A stretch of DNA of 64,000 nucleotides from Siderastrea radians (GCA_964017195.1 OZ024891.1:10453182-10517181); one strand, 5' to 3'; positions 23,910 to 33,735 are shown, numbered from the stretch's first letter. Numbers and translations: made by a program. Notes: a model not told the origin generated them from the sequence alone.

Positions 23910-24172
23910 TGTTGGAATATATAATTAGAAATAATTTTTTTCTTTTCCTTTTTATTGATTGTGCCGAGTTCAACTAGTGAATCAAGCAGAGACAATACCT
24001 GATTTTTTAGTTTTATTGAGCTATTTCCTGCTTTTATCGATCCTAAGCTCAAATGAAGTTGGTTGATCAATTTTTCAGCTTCATCAGGGATGTCACTTCC
24101 TTCGGTTTCCCAATCCTGTTCAGAAAAGTCCTCGTCACCGTCTGAAGGTTCAAGATAAGGTCTTCGGCTCAT
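23906..24172 (-). CDS. Small acidic protein, unrecognised (virus-type cluster)
   Basis: An 88-codon intact frame. The first 30 residues are acidic (SDGDEDFSEQDWETEGSD). The rest is a Leu-rich helix ending in a basic KKEKKK patch. Its stop codon overlaps the penton start by four bases (ATGA), which argues that it is a real, co-transcribed gene. No function can be assigned. Confidence 0.55.
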   Translation of the reverse strand: MSRRPYLEPSDGDEDFSEQDWETEGSDIPDEAEKLINQLHLSLGSIKAGNSSIKLKNQVLSLLDSLVELGTINKKEKKKIISNYIFQQ

Positions 24173-24307
24173 GACAGCTTTTTCCAGGGGGTTGGAGGAA
24201 TTTATCTTTTGCGTAGGGGAGTGGACTTTGGTCTCTGTTTCCCCTCCTGTAACCGTTTCGAAAGAGATTCTTTTTTGTTACCCTTCTTTTTTCATAAATC
24301 CCATCTC

Positions 24308-24916
24308 TTATTTTTTTTTGAGTTCCGCAATGGCTCTACCTTGTAATGGAGATTTTTTACTTTTTACTATGTAATTGTGGTCATTTCCGTATTTCGTGAT
24401 CAGCTGATTGACCGTTTGCAGCAGGGTTGATTCATGTTGATATTCAGGCTCAACCGGTCCCGGCATCCCCCACTCTTTACGTGCGGATTTTTCTTCCATC
24501 AGTGGTGAGGGCGGTTGTGGAAAATCATCATCAACATCAAGGTATGATGTTGTTGGTGATGGTGGTGGTGATGGTGGTGGTGATGGTGGTGGTGATGGTG
24601 GTGGTGATGGTGGTGGTGGTAGTGGTAGTTCTGGTGACGGTGCATCCGGTCTGAATTCATCACCAAACGGGTTGATTTCGTCAAATTCATCAATTGTATA
24701 ATCAGGAGCTTCCTGCTCCTCTTCTTCTTCTTCTTCTGTAGTGACGCTGCTCTTTTCATCAAGCCTTTTTGTAATTGGTTTAAAAGGCTCTTCTCCTGAA
24801 AGCTGACTAAACTCTTTGTTAATTATATCCATTTTGAATTTTTGGTGAATTTCTTCTGTTTGTTTATCGAGCTTCGATTTTTCTTCAGCTAACTGATGCC
24901 AATTTTTTATTGACAT
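24308..24916 (-). CDS. Acidic, proline-rich protein with PPPSPPPSP repeats (virus-type cluster)
   Basis: A 202-codon intact frame starting MSIKNWHQLAEEKSK. The frame is open further upstream, but that part overlaps the ATPase gene on the other strand, so I choose the ATG at 24916. Residues 1-50 look helical, then comes an acidic block (EEEEEEEQE), a repeated SPPPSPPP tract of about 30 residues, and a C-terminal part with basic residues ending ELKKK. The G/T-rich strand of the proline tract gives long GGTGAT repeats. It is the first gene of the leftward set, 35 bp from the ATPase start. Scaffold or tegument-like role is possible but unproven. Confidence 0.6.
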   Translation of the reverse strand: MSIKNWHQLAEEKSKLDKQTEEIHQKFKMDIINKEFSQLSGEEPFKPITKRLDEKSSVTTEEEEEEEQEAPDYTIDEFDEINPFGDEFRPDAPSPELPLPPPPSPPPSPPPSPPPSPPPSPTTSYLDVDDDFPQPPSPLMEEKSARKEWGMPGPVEPEYQHESTLLQTVNQLITKYGNDHNYIVKSKKSPLQGRAIAELKKK

Positions 24917-24951
24917 TTTTTCCAGCGTTGATATATAAAAACAAAAAAAAA
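24917..24951. promoter_or_regulatory. Bidirectional promoter between proline-rich gene and ATPase
   Basis: Only 35 bp separate the two divergent ATG codons. The spacer contains GATATATAAAAAC, reading as a TATA-like box in both directions. The same type of TATATA motif lies 5-20 bp upstream of the capsid, core-like, penton and fibre starts, suggesting very short leaders and a shared late-type promoter signal. Confidence 0.55.
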
Positions 24952-25583
24952 ATGAAGTTTGTAAATTTTGACCAAGGTTCTTCCAAGAGTAACTACAAGC
25001 AAGGCCACCCTTGCATGCCAGCCGATTTTTTCCGGATGCTAATTTGTGGACCCAGTAATTCTGGCAAAACAAACATATTAATGAATATGATTTATTTTTT
25101 GTTGGAGTTTGATAAAATCTACCTATTTTCAAAAAACCTGCACCAGAACAAATACCAGGATCTTTTGCAGGACTTTGCTTAAAAATCAACCCCAAGGTTG
25201 GTTACGAGGTCAACGAGGCTCCCGGTGATGAAATCATTCCACTCGAAGAGCTTCCGGTGGACAACCAAAAAATTGTTGTTTTTGATGATCTTGTTTGTGA
25301 GAGCAACCAAAACAGCACCATTGAATTTTTTTACATCGGGCGGCACAGAAACTGCTGCGTTATTTACATCACTCAAAACTTCTACAAGACGCCGAAAAAC
25401 ATCTGTGATAACTGCAGCCATTTTTGTATTTTCAGATGTCTTCCAAGAGATATCAAACGGATTGCAGACGATATAGGTGTGGATCATAACATATTAGATC
25501 GCGCCACCGATGAAAAATATTCTTTCTTTTACTATGACAAGCCTCTAAAATTAATGAAAAAAAATTTTGATGAAGATATATAA
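24952..25583 (+). pseudogene. A32-type genome-packaging ATPase, split by one frameshift
   Basis: The first frame (24952-25182) starts MKFVNFDQGSSKSNY and holds a Walker A motif GPSNSGKTN near residue 35. The second frame (25182-25583) carries a Walker B motif KIVVFDDLV, followed by the IYITQNFYKTPKNI and NCSHFCIF motifs seen in A32-like packaging ATPases of polintons and NCLDV-type viruses. The two frames join with a -1 shift at TTAAAAATC (25179-25187). Total length of about 210 codons fits the family. The gene would power DNA entry into capsids. Its stop (TAA at 25581-25583) overlaps the fibre ATG as TAATG. As it stands the ATPase is interrupted between Walker A and B. Confidence 0.75.
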
Positions 25584-27306
25584 TGGGGTATATTAACAGT
25601 CAAATAGGTAGAACTAGCCAAACGATGAGTAAAAGTGGAAAGATGGCTCCTCCTGGCCCAGGGGGTCTTCCTGGTCCCGAGGGTCCTCCTGGGCCGAAGG
25701 GTGACAAAGGCCCAGCGGGACCACAAGGTCCTTATAGACCGAAAGGTGAAAAAAGTGCCACAGGACCACAAGATCCTCAGGGTTCAAAAGGTGATAAAGG
25801 TGAAAAAGGTGAAAAAGGTGATAAAGGTGAAAAAGATGAAAAAGGTGATAAAGGTGAAAAAGGAGATCCTGGGTCTCAAGGTATTGCAAACGTTTCTGAT
25901 GATATTGATATGCAAAATAAGTACAATATTTTAAGGTTAAAACCCAACCCTTATCCTATCCATGGTGATTTAACAAAAGTAATAAATTATCAGGACATGA
26001 GAAATATCTTTCTTTCAAAAAAGGAAGGAGGACAAATGGAAGCAAATATTAATATGAATAATAATACAATCTTCAACGTAAAAGACCCAGTACAGGCAGA
26101 TCAAGCAACAAACAAAAAATATGTTGATAATCAACTTGTGAAAAAACTGGATAAAGATGTTGATATTGATATGAAAAATAATTCGATTGTGAATCTTAAA
26201 TTTCCATCAAACCAAAAAGACGCCACAAGTGTAGAGTTTGTCAACAAAAGACTTAGTGAAACACAAAAAGTTTTTCTAAAATTTGATGGTACTAACAGAA
26301 TGACTGGAGATTTAAATTTAAATAATAATAAATTCTTAATTTAGAAACCGATGGAAAAAATCAACAATCAGCAGTTAATGTTGATTTAATGACAAAAAAA
26401 TTCATGAATCACATATCACTACCTCATCATCACAAAAAGACGTTTTTAGATATTTAATGTTTTTAGATAGTTTTGGGTATTGTAGATTTTTCCAAGTCTC
26501 CACATCAAATCAATAAAAAAGCTTACTATCTCAAACTCCTGTTCCATAAAAGCTCACCCAATCAGTACCAATCACGCATCGGTTTTAACCTATATAAACT
26601 TCCTATCGGTTACTACACTATGGTCGTTGAATGGTTTCCACCAGAAATGAATCAGGTGAGTGTTACACCGCAAGCAACGACGATTGCAATTTCAAATCAT
26701 TCAACCAAATCATTCGAAAAGTACACCAAAACAATTATTCATTTTCACAGATGGAATAGCCCACCTCCACCATTTCTTTATCTTGATCTCCACGGTACAG
26801 TTAGTAAACCATCATCAACGTCAGTTGGTCATCTAATTGTTTATGGTGTTAAAGAAACAATTTCAAATGTTGATCCAAGTGTCTATGACACCGCTTTTGC
26901 TATTGAAAATGGGAAAATGGTAATGCAAACAGATTTGTCTTTAAACGGACATAATTTGAGTGGTTCCATTCATTATATACATGGGTATTTAAATACCAAA
27001 AATGGATACGCATTTTTATTAAATGGCTTGGATAAATTATTATTTTTAAATGATGTTCAAATAATGGCTCTAACAGTTTTCCATCTCAAACGAAAAAATG
27101 AATATAAACTTGTTACTTTAAAAATTAAAAAACATACTCAAAATTTTAATGATTCAATACATTTATTCTCTTCAAATAATGCAACTCGAACACAAAAAAT
27201 AAATATTAATTTAGATGTTTCGTTTTGTTATATCATTGTGGAAATGAATACTTTATTTCCATCAGGAGAAGAATTCTTACTATTTATGGAATATAGAGTG
27301 CCATAA
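25583..27306 (+). pseudogene. Collagen-like fibre protein (shaft and head), broken into several frames
   Basis: Frame 1 (25583-26344, 253 codons): residues ~25-98 are Gly-X-Y collagen repeats (GPPGPKGDKGPAG, then GDKGEKGEK units). Two shaft-type repeats follow, INMNNNTIFNVKDPVQADQA then DMKNNSIVNLKFP, each leading into an N/F-K-x-V/L 'tail-fibre' motif. After a stop at 26342 the sequence remains coding-like in other frames for ~130 bp (a -1 shift, then another). The frame 26473-27306 then runs 277 codons from TTG with no ATG at its start; it contains many beta-type segments and should be the head. At least three indels separate shaft and head. A host-attachment fibre is the likely role. Collagen-type viral fibres are known; this exact arrangement I cannot place. 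Confidence 0.6.
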
Positions 27307-27330
27307 ACATTTTTTATATTATATAGCACA

Positions 27331-27844
27331 ATGCAGAATATATATGAATTCAACCATATCGACCAAACGCTTTCTAAAGAGAAGGTTAAAAAATGAAAGA
27401 TTTTTATGCTTATTACCACGAGAAAATTTTGTTTGTAATCTTTCAGGTGGCAAATTAATTATTAGTGCTGCAGTAGCTGGAGGAAGTACGTTGAACACAG
27501 TTGTCATGGCAACTTTAACTGGTGTTGGTCTTCTTTTAAAAACAGTGGCAAGTCTTAAGAAATACGATAAGAAAACAGAACAAGCAAATGTTGCCCGTAT
27601 CGAATACCAAAAAATCCTTGATGAGATTCGCTTTTACCTCAGAGGCGAAGCTTTCGACGAAAAGATCTTTCTTGATAGATTGAAAATGATAGATAATTTC
27701 GTCACTGATCATTGTATGGAGATTCCACCATCTATTTCTAAAAAGTATGAAAAAAATTCACTCCGTTGTAGATTTTCAAGTAATTATATACGCTTACAAA
27801 ATGATTGCAACTTTGCAAACTATTTGTTATTTGGTTATTTTTGA
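27331..27844 (+). pseudogene. Small membrane protein, SLATT-like layout, with disturbed N-terminus
   Basis: The clean part is the frame 27344-27844 (166 codons from ATG). A hydrophobic stretch with small residues (IISAAVAGGSTLNTVVMATL, then GVGLLL) could form a hairpin of two membrane segments. A helical region follows with ILDEIRFYLRGEAFDEKIFL and an acidic-basic tail. This resembles two-TM-plus-coil proteins such as the SLATT type, but the match is weak. An upstream ATG at 27331 opens a different frame that ends at a six-A run (27388-27393), so the first ~40 codons seem spread over several frames. A TTATATTATATAG box precedes 27331. Confidence 0.4.
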
Positions 27845-28044
27845 ACTTCTTTCACCGCCCGAAATTAAGCAAATAAGATTCATTACTCGTGAGTAAGTTT
27901 CAAAAATATTGTTACCAACTCGTGATGAAGGTGGCTACCCAATTTCAGGCTATGATGTGGTTCCATAATACAATTTCCGACATCTTTCGGTATGTGTTGT
28001 GAAGAACACCCTATTAAACAAATGTATATTCAATATATCTTAAC

Positions 28045-28455
28045 TTGGCTGTTTGTACAGATCAACAAACGATCTCACAAGACTTATCAAAAGAAGATGT
28101 ATTTATAAATCAACAAGAAATCCCACAAGACTGGCTAAAAGAAGATGTATATTCAGATCTACAAGAGATCTCAGAAGACTGGCCAACTAAAGAAAGCTTT
28201 AAAAAAAGAGAAATCTTAAAATGGAGAAATATTTCAGACGATGTATACAAAATTAAAAAGGTTTCACACCGGGGAAGTAAATTTGGGATTTCAGCTATTT
28301 TAACTTTAAAAACAAAATGTGGAGATGAACTTCTTGTATGGGCTTGTAAACGCCTTGCTGAAGATCTTGAAGATGAATCTTATCAATTTGTTTATAAAAT
28401 AGGTCTCAAAACGTCTGCTGACGGAAATGAATATTTTGATTATGAATTAATGTAA
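28045..28455 (+). CDS. Unrecognised protein with three 16-residue repeats (virus-type cluster)
   Basis: A 136-codon open frame whose first codon is TTG; no in-frame ATG precedes it, so the start may be lost or lie in another frame upstream. Residues ~6-53 are three imperfect 16-residue repeats of the type xQQEIxQDWxKEDVYx. The second half is a compact domain with WRNISDDVYKIKKVSHRG, then VWACKRLAEDL and YFDYELM at the end. No known fold recognised. An AATATATC box lies about 10 bp upstream. Confidence 0.45.
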   Translation: MAVCTDQQTISQDLSKEDVFINQQEIPQDWLKEDVYSDLQEISEDWPTKESFKKREILKWRNISDDVYKIKKVSHRGSKFGISAILTLKTKCGDELLVWACKRLAEDLEDESYQFVYKIGLKTSADGNEYFDYELM

Positions 28456-28801
28456 GCAACAGAGACCACCAATAAAGTTAAACAATAGCGTCTGCATTCC
28501 TGAAGACTTTTGAAAAATTTTAAGACCAAGAGTTATTTTTCAGGATGAGTGACTTAAGAAGTCGTACTGTATTTTTTCAAGCTTGAGTTGCTAAGGGGGT
28601 TTCCCTTCAGTGCTTGTACGAGAATATAAATTACGTCATTGTCTGCGAAAACTTAATTAACATTTGTATCTCACTAAAGCGGAACCGTGAAGAGAAGGCA
28701 AAAGTTTTAAGGAATTAAAAAATATATATATGTGTTCTGTTTTAGTTTTGTTTCATTTTTTTGTATGTGTGTTATGCAGACGCTAACGTGCGAAAGAGTA
28801 T
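28456..28801. other. Intergenic spacer between convergent genes
   Basis: AT-rich, no ORF of note. Separates two convergent genes and should contain both 3' ends. Confidence 0.4.
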
Positions 28802-29290
28802 TTAATCATCTTCTTCTTCTTCTTCCCAAAAACGAATAAATTTTTCGTTGCATGGTAAGTTGATATGATGAATAACTCCATTTTCAAAACAAATTGAACA
28901 TACCCCGGTTGATTCAGCACCTATATCATAAAGATTACTAAACGTCCATGCATTTACGATTCGTTGGCGCTCTTCACAAAACGGTGCATCAAGAATATCC
29001 TCATGAATTTCTTTCCAACCCCTTGCTAATTCGTTATATGCGCTGTGCCAGTCGTAAGTATCAGAGCAAATCTTTACTAAAGGTATATTCTCGATCGGAG
29101 GAGTGTACAGCAGTTTATGTTTGATTCCTTGCTTAAAACAGGGGTAACAAAGCCCTTCCCAGCGACAGTTATTATACTCTAAGCATATTATTATACGTAC
29201 AAGTTGCTGCCTGTTATGACAGAAAGGTTGTTTTAATAACTCATTGTGTACCTCTTTCCAGCCAAAAGCTGTTTGTTGCCTTATTTTCAT
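28802..29290 (-). CDS. Unrecognised Cys-containing protein with an internal duplication
   Basis: An intact 162-codon frame. It consists of two copies of a ~75-residue module. Each starts with GWKE(V/I)H, has (Q/A)PFCxxRQ(Q/R)(L/I)V, and ends in a C-x2-CF pair followed by GI/GV-K/I-H (CYPCFKQGIKH; CSICFENGVIH). The tail is poly-acidic (EEEEEDD). The paired cysteines suggest a small metal-binding or disulphide unit. It is the rightmost gene of the cluster and is not frameshifted. No function can be given. Confidence 0.5.
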   Translation of the reverse strand: MKIRQQTAFGWKEVHNELLKQPFCHNRQQLVRIIICLEYNNCRWEGLCYPCFKQGIKHKLLYTPPIENIPLVKICSDTYDWHSAYNELARGWKEIHEDILDAPFCEERQRIVNAWTFSNLYDIGAESTGVCSICFENGVIHHINLPCNEKFIRFWEEEEEDD

Positions 29291-29467
29291 GGTAAGATAT
29301 GTAATGCTCTAATTGAGAAACTTTTGATATGATACAAGATTTCTGTTTATCTAATAAACGAGATGCTTCGTTTTAAAATTTTCTTCTTTTTTGAATGCTG
29401 GGTGGTTTAAATTAGGAAAATACCCGTGTAAAAATGAGGTGGTATTTACTCCTTGTTCAGTAGTAAT

Positions 29468-29631
29468 AGGTGGAGTAAACAAATACAATCTGATCCTCAG
29501 AGTATTATTTTCGTGTTTTAAACCTCCCACCGTAATAACCTCGCTCGCTCGCTCGCTCGGTTATTACGGTGGGAGGTTTAAAACACGAAAATAATACTCT
29601 GAGGATCAGGTGGTATTTGTTTACTCCACCT
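29468..29631. repeat. Near-perfect hairpin with TCGC-repeat loop
   Basis: Two 73-bp arms (29468-29540 and 29559-29631) are inverted copies with about two mismatches, separated by an 18-bp TCGCTCGC... loop. They begin AGGTGGAGTAAACAAATAC. There is no ORF. It could be a foldback MITE, or a terminal or regulatory structure of the virus-type cluster, which ends 178 bp away. Confidence 0.8.
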
Positions 29632-30359
29632 ACTACTACTAGTGATGGCGTCATCAGTGGTTACAGTGTGAAGACAGATTACCAAATCAAGAATATCTCT
29701 GGAAATATAGAGGCATTGTAACTAAAGCTTGACACCGGTTATGTACCTTAGGAAAGACACACATTAATGCAAATGGCGATGTTGCCTTGACAATGGCTTA
29801 GCTTCCAAGCCTCTTTCTTGCAAGAATGACATTTGCCCTTTTAAGGCTTTTCAAACACGTCCACTTTAGCTTCTTAATTGTTTATGAGGAAACTAAGCGC
29901 CATATGGGCATAATGTGTGTTTAGGACAGGTCTTTCTTTCACTTGATATAGAGTCACAAATGGTAATTTTTAGTTGAAAGTTGAAAGAGACTGGAACCAA
30001 GAACAACAACGCTATATATCTCACCATGTGTCTGCGTATGGCACAATATCAGTTTCTAAGATGTTCTTCATTTTGTGATTTGTCTCAATGCTGTAACCAC
30101 TTATGACGTCACCAATTTCTAATTTGCGTAATACAAAAACTTAAAAAGTCACATTGACGCGACAAGATTACCCCGCGCGGTGGTCCGCGTTTTACATCCT
30201 CCATTTCAATATTTGCTCGCGTTCTATAGCTCCAAGGAAGCTACAACTTAAATTTCTTGACGAAAAGGGTCTATAGATCACACTCCGTGATGCGAAACAA
30301 AATATGAATCACCGGACTGATTTGGCGAAACATCACGTCGGACTTTTGCCGACAAGAGG

Positions 30360-30645
30360 ATTTATTAGATTAGTTCCTATTGTTTTCGGAGGGACAAATA
30401 TGTCATTTAGAGTGCAAAATAAGGTCAGCTAGCATTTTCGGAGAGCCATCAGCAGCTCGGAAATTCGCGGATAGCATTCTGTTTCCTAAAATTTTCTGCG
30501 GCCTAAATATTCAACAAAATCCGAACAGATCAATCTGTATTAGCTTACACAGATATGCCTTTAAAAACCTCTGAAACAATCTTAGAAAGCAGGAAATGAT
30601 ATTTCAAGTAATTTGCTAAAATTTTCTCGTTGGGTGCTGGCCCTG
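30360..30645. repeat. Dispersed repeat, 3' part
   Basis: From TTAGTTCCTATTGTTTTCGG to TCTCGTTGGGTGCTGGCCCTG it aligns with 52930-53200. The right end is the inverse of the CAGGGGCACCCAAC start of the 52790 element. It is a second, diverged member of the same family. Confidence 0.6.
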
Positions 30646-33089
30646 ATTGATGTGAACCACAAAATCCTGCAACAGAATTAAAAACAATAAGCCAGGCGCG
30701 GCGTTACAAACATCAGCAGGGAAACTCGTCACGCTGCAGTGAATATTTCAGATCCTTTATTGTCGCAAATATAAACATGAGAGACAGAAAAACCTATAAA
30801 TTTCCTAAACGAGCCAAATTCAACGTACCTATTATGCCAAGAGCGGCATAAAAACCAAGAAACGGTCAGAAGTCAAACAAACGGAGAATAACAAACGACA
30901 AAGCAACAAGAATCCACCAGTTATGACCTCGCTATGATCTCGCGAATGCGACTCCTGCCGGTAAGTTGTAGCGGCTCAATTCAGTCAACATTTAAAAATC
31001 CTCCAAACTAAACCCGCTTGAAAAACACAAAAAGCAAAATTGGTCAAAGCACCAAGATAAGGCGCGGCGTACAAATACATGAAGTACTGAGAAGTCGTGC
31101 AGGCCTTCCAACCCATTTTGTAGCCGTGTCGGTTGAATACAGACACTATCCCTTCAGTCGTTTCCACATCTCGTGGATTGCTTTCTTGATAGACATCGAT
31201 ATTCTGCTATGCTGGTTTCATTTCTTCTTTTTCCTTTCGCGAAAGCTGGTGGGAGAAAAAAGCCTTCGACCGGCACTACTGCACTTCACTCCTCTCGGTC
31301 CTCCATCCAAAGGCATTGAAAACAATGCCAAAAAAATTGCAATTTAACCGGAACTATGCAATTTAACCGGAAACTATGTATCATTAATCTATAGTTCTGC
31401 GAAGGTTTACGGCAATATCGGACTTAACTGAGCACGATGCAAACGGATTCTAAAGGTTGGATATAACTTATCGCGTCTTTTGAATTTGCGACATCCTGTC
31501 AGAAAATCAAAGTGTGGAGCATGCGCAGTAAAAGGATTGTGGTCCTTTAACTCTTTTCCGTCAACAGTTGTATTTTCCCGACGTCGAAGTCGGGAACCAT
31601 TCAGCCACTTGTGACGTCATCATTTTTGACGTCACCAGATTGTTTTGATAAGCAGCTAGCACAGCAAGGACAGATCCATCCATACGTGTGTCCATTTTGA
31701 ATATCGACCAAATCCTGGCAGAGCTATACCAGAAAAACGTGTTCAGTTTTGGCTGCAAAGTTGGTGGTAAAATAGGCCAAGTCACCTAGTTGATCAATGT
31801 TCCATTTCCAGGTTTTTAGAAGGACTGAGGCCAAAACTTTTCCAGTGGATAGAAAGGTGATAAAGGGTAGAAGATAAAGAGAAAAGAAAGGGAGAGAAAA
31901 AGGAAAGCAAAAGAAGCGAGAAAAAATTAGAAATGAATCAACAAAAAAAAAAAACAAACAAAACAAAAAACAAGTCCAAATTTTGGCTTATGCGCATGCG
32001 TGAAACCAAAATAATGTACAATTTTCAACAGAAGCTGGCCCAAAATTGAGCCAAAATGTAAGAAAACGCTTTTGTAGCAAAGTTTAGTGGCATTTGGCAC
32101 CATAGCACTTCAAAAACTGCTTTGGCAGTAAAAAATGCGTTTTTCTAAGGGAAAAACGCTGACGGTAAAGGGTTAAAGAAGGAACGATCAGAATTGCGGG
32201 AGGCCTGTAGCAAGTAAAACGGCTTACCACTGGTTTCGGAATTTCAACGCAGATAAGCTCGATAATTTCGATATCTAAATCTTGACGGATCTAATAATTG
32301 AACATGGACCTAACTGTAAATAGCAACACCAACACTGTGACGGTTTCTATCTTTTCGCAGTAAATCGTTACTATCACCATTACCTAGTGCATCATTTAGC
32401 TTATTATCGAGTCGTGTTTTATTAAGAGCAAGGAAATTATTCGAAGTTTTTCAAAAACGTTAGGAACACTGTTATGCAAAACAATATTAAACCTCTGTTG
32501 ATCAGCAAAGAGTGACATGGAGTGGTGGTCTTGTCGGGTCTAGAACTAAACTTGACTTCAGAAGAATTACTAGTAGGCTGTCTCGAAAATATCCTTATTA
32601 GAGATATTACAGTAGTCTTCACTGAAAAATAGCAGGTTAATGTCGGGATTTAAAACAAGTAAGAAGCAGGACTAAAAACTTTTTAGTTAACCGAAACTCT
32701 CTGAAAGCTTTCTCTGACTAAAAGAAAAACAATTGATTGTCAGCAACTGCGAAGCGTTCTGCGAAGCTTAAAGCATTTTAAATTCCACCTTGGGAGCCTG
32801 TTTTGCAACTGGTAAGTCAAAACGTGCTAAATAAAAAGGAGCTAAAACGAATCAAATTAACTTGCACAGACCGTGAAAACTAGCAATAAAAGAGCAATAA
32901 AAGAGTTTCTAGCAATTGCCTCATTAGTTTTTCATTAGTAACTATTCTCTTTATTGAAAGAATTCACAGCTGAATTGAGCTTCAAAATTGTTTATCTTTG
33001 ATCGGCTTACATAAATTTTGTTCAAATAAAGCTTGAAACCCATCTCATGTGATGAATGACTATTACCTCCAAGTATTCATCCGCTATTA

Positions 33090-33420
33090 AATGCTACCGT
33101 TGTTTCAACTGTGTGCTGTTATTTGTGACATTTCAAATTGGTGACTGATCTAGTCTTTCAATGATGAATCCAGCATGACGTTCCAAGCAAAAACAAGCAA
33201 AAAGCTTAAAAAAGCTAGCAAAAAAAATAATAATAAACTGTCATAACAGAGAAAAAAAAAACGACGTACAAAATCCAGAAAGGACGATTCTTAAGATTTG
33301 TTGTTGCAAACAAGCTGAAACAAGGAATGGCTTAATTTAAATCTTACCTCAGTTGTTATTTATTATTTACAACATGTAACAAGGAGTTACTTCTTAAGCA
33401 AAGTGGGAAGAAATTTGTTA
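33090..33420. repeat. Inverted copy of a gene B intron segment
   Basis: The reverse complement of this stretch matches 10920-11250 (and 42672-43000), for example AAGCCATTCCTTGTTTCAGC and TTGGAACGT(C/T)ATG(C/T)TGGATT. Divergence is clearly higher than between the two large copies. No exon is included. Confidence 0.65.
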
Positions 33421-33486
33421 GGCAACAAAGTGTAATTTCTTTTATAAAATTACTCTACCCATTATCATCTTATCAATATAAAAGTA

Positions 33487-33709
33487 CAGTAGAACCCCGG
33501 TAACTCGAACTCAGATAACTCGAACTCAGATAACTGACGAAGTAAGTTTAACTTGTACTGAACTGTATACTGAAGTGCTGAAAAATCATTAACCTATCAA
33601 TCATTAACATGGAAAATTGAATATTCAATCGGCCCCGATAACTCGAATCCCCGCTAACTCAAACTGTTTTTTGTTTCCCTTCAGAGTTCGAGTTATCGGG
33701 GTTCTACTG
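33487..33709. mobile_element. MITE with CAGTAGAACCCCGGTAACTCG ends
   Basis: The left end is CAGTAGAACCCCGGTAACTC and the right end is its inverse, GAGTTATCGGGGTTCTACTG. TA precedes the left end, and GCGTAAC rather than TA follows the right end. The interior has further AACTCGAACTC direct repeats and no ORF. The end sequence is of the pogo/Tigger type. The right-copy homology of the large duplication begins immediately after it. Confidence 0.75.
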
Positions 33710-33735
33710 CGTAACTTTTTGCAACAATTCCTCAC

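Larger units (their letters stand above)
29632..33486. other. Non-coding spacer between the two large copies
   Basis: No convincing gene. It holds a dispersed repeat (30360-30645, similar to the element at 52790-53202), a direct repeat of GCAATTTAACCGGAAACTATG type near 31338-31378, and an inverted copy of a gene B intron segment (33090-33420). Confidence 0.45.

Noticed and set aside
24490..24660. Long His-rich and Val-rich frames opposite or beside the proline-rich gene
   Set aside because: They are other-frame readings of the GGTGAT/SPPP repeat tract; the -strand frame with PPPSP repeats is the one in gene order and with a good start.
30985..31347. Overlapping ~60-109 codon frames on both strands
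   Set aside because: No domain, no splice pattern and no paralogue in the window; likely chance.
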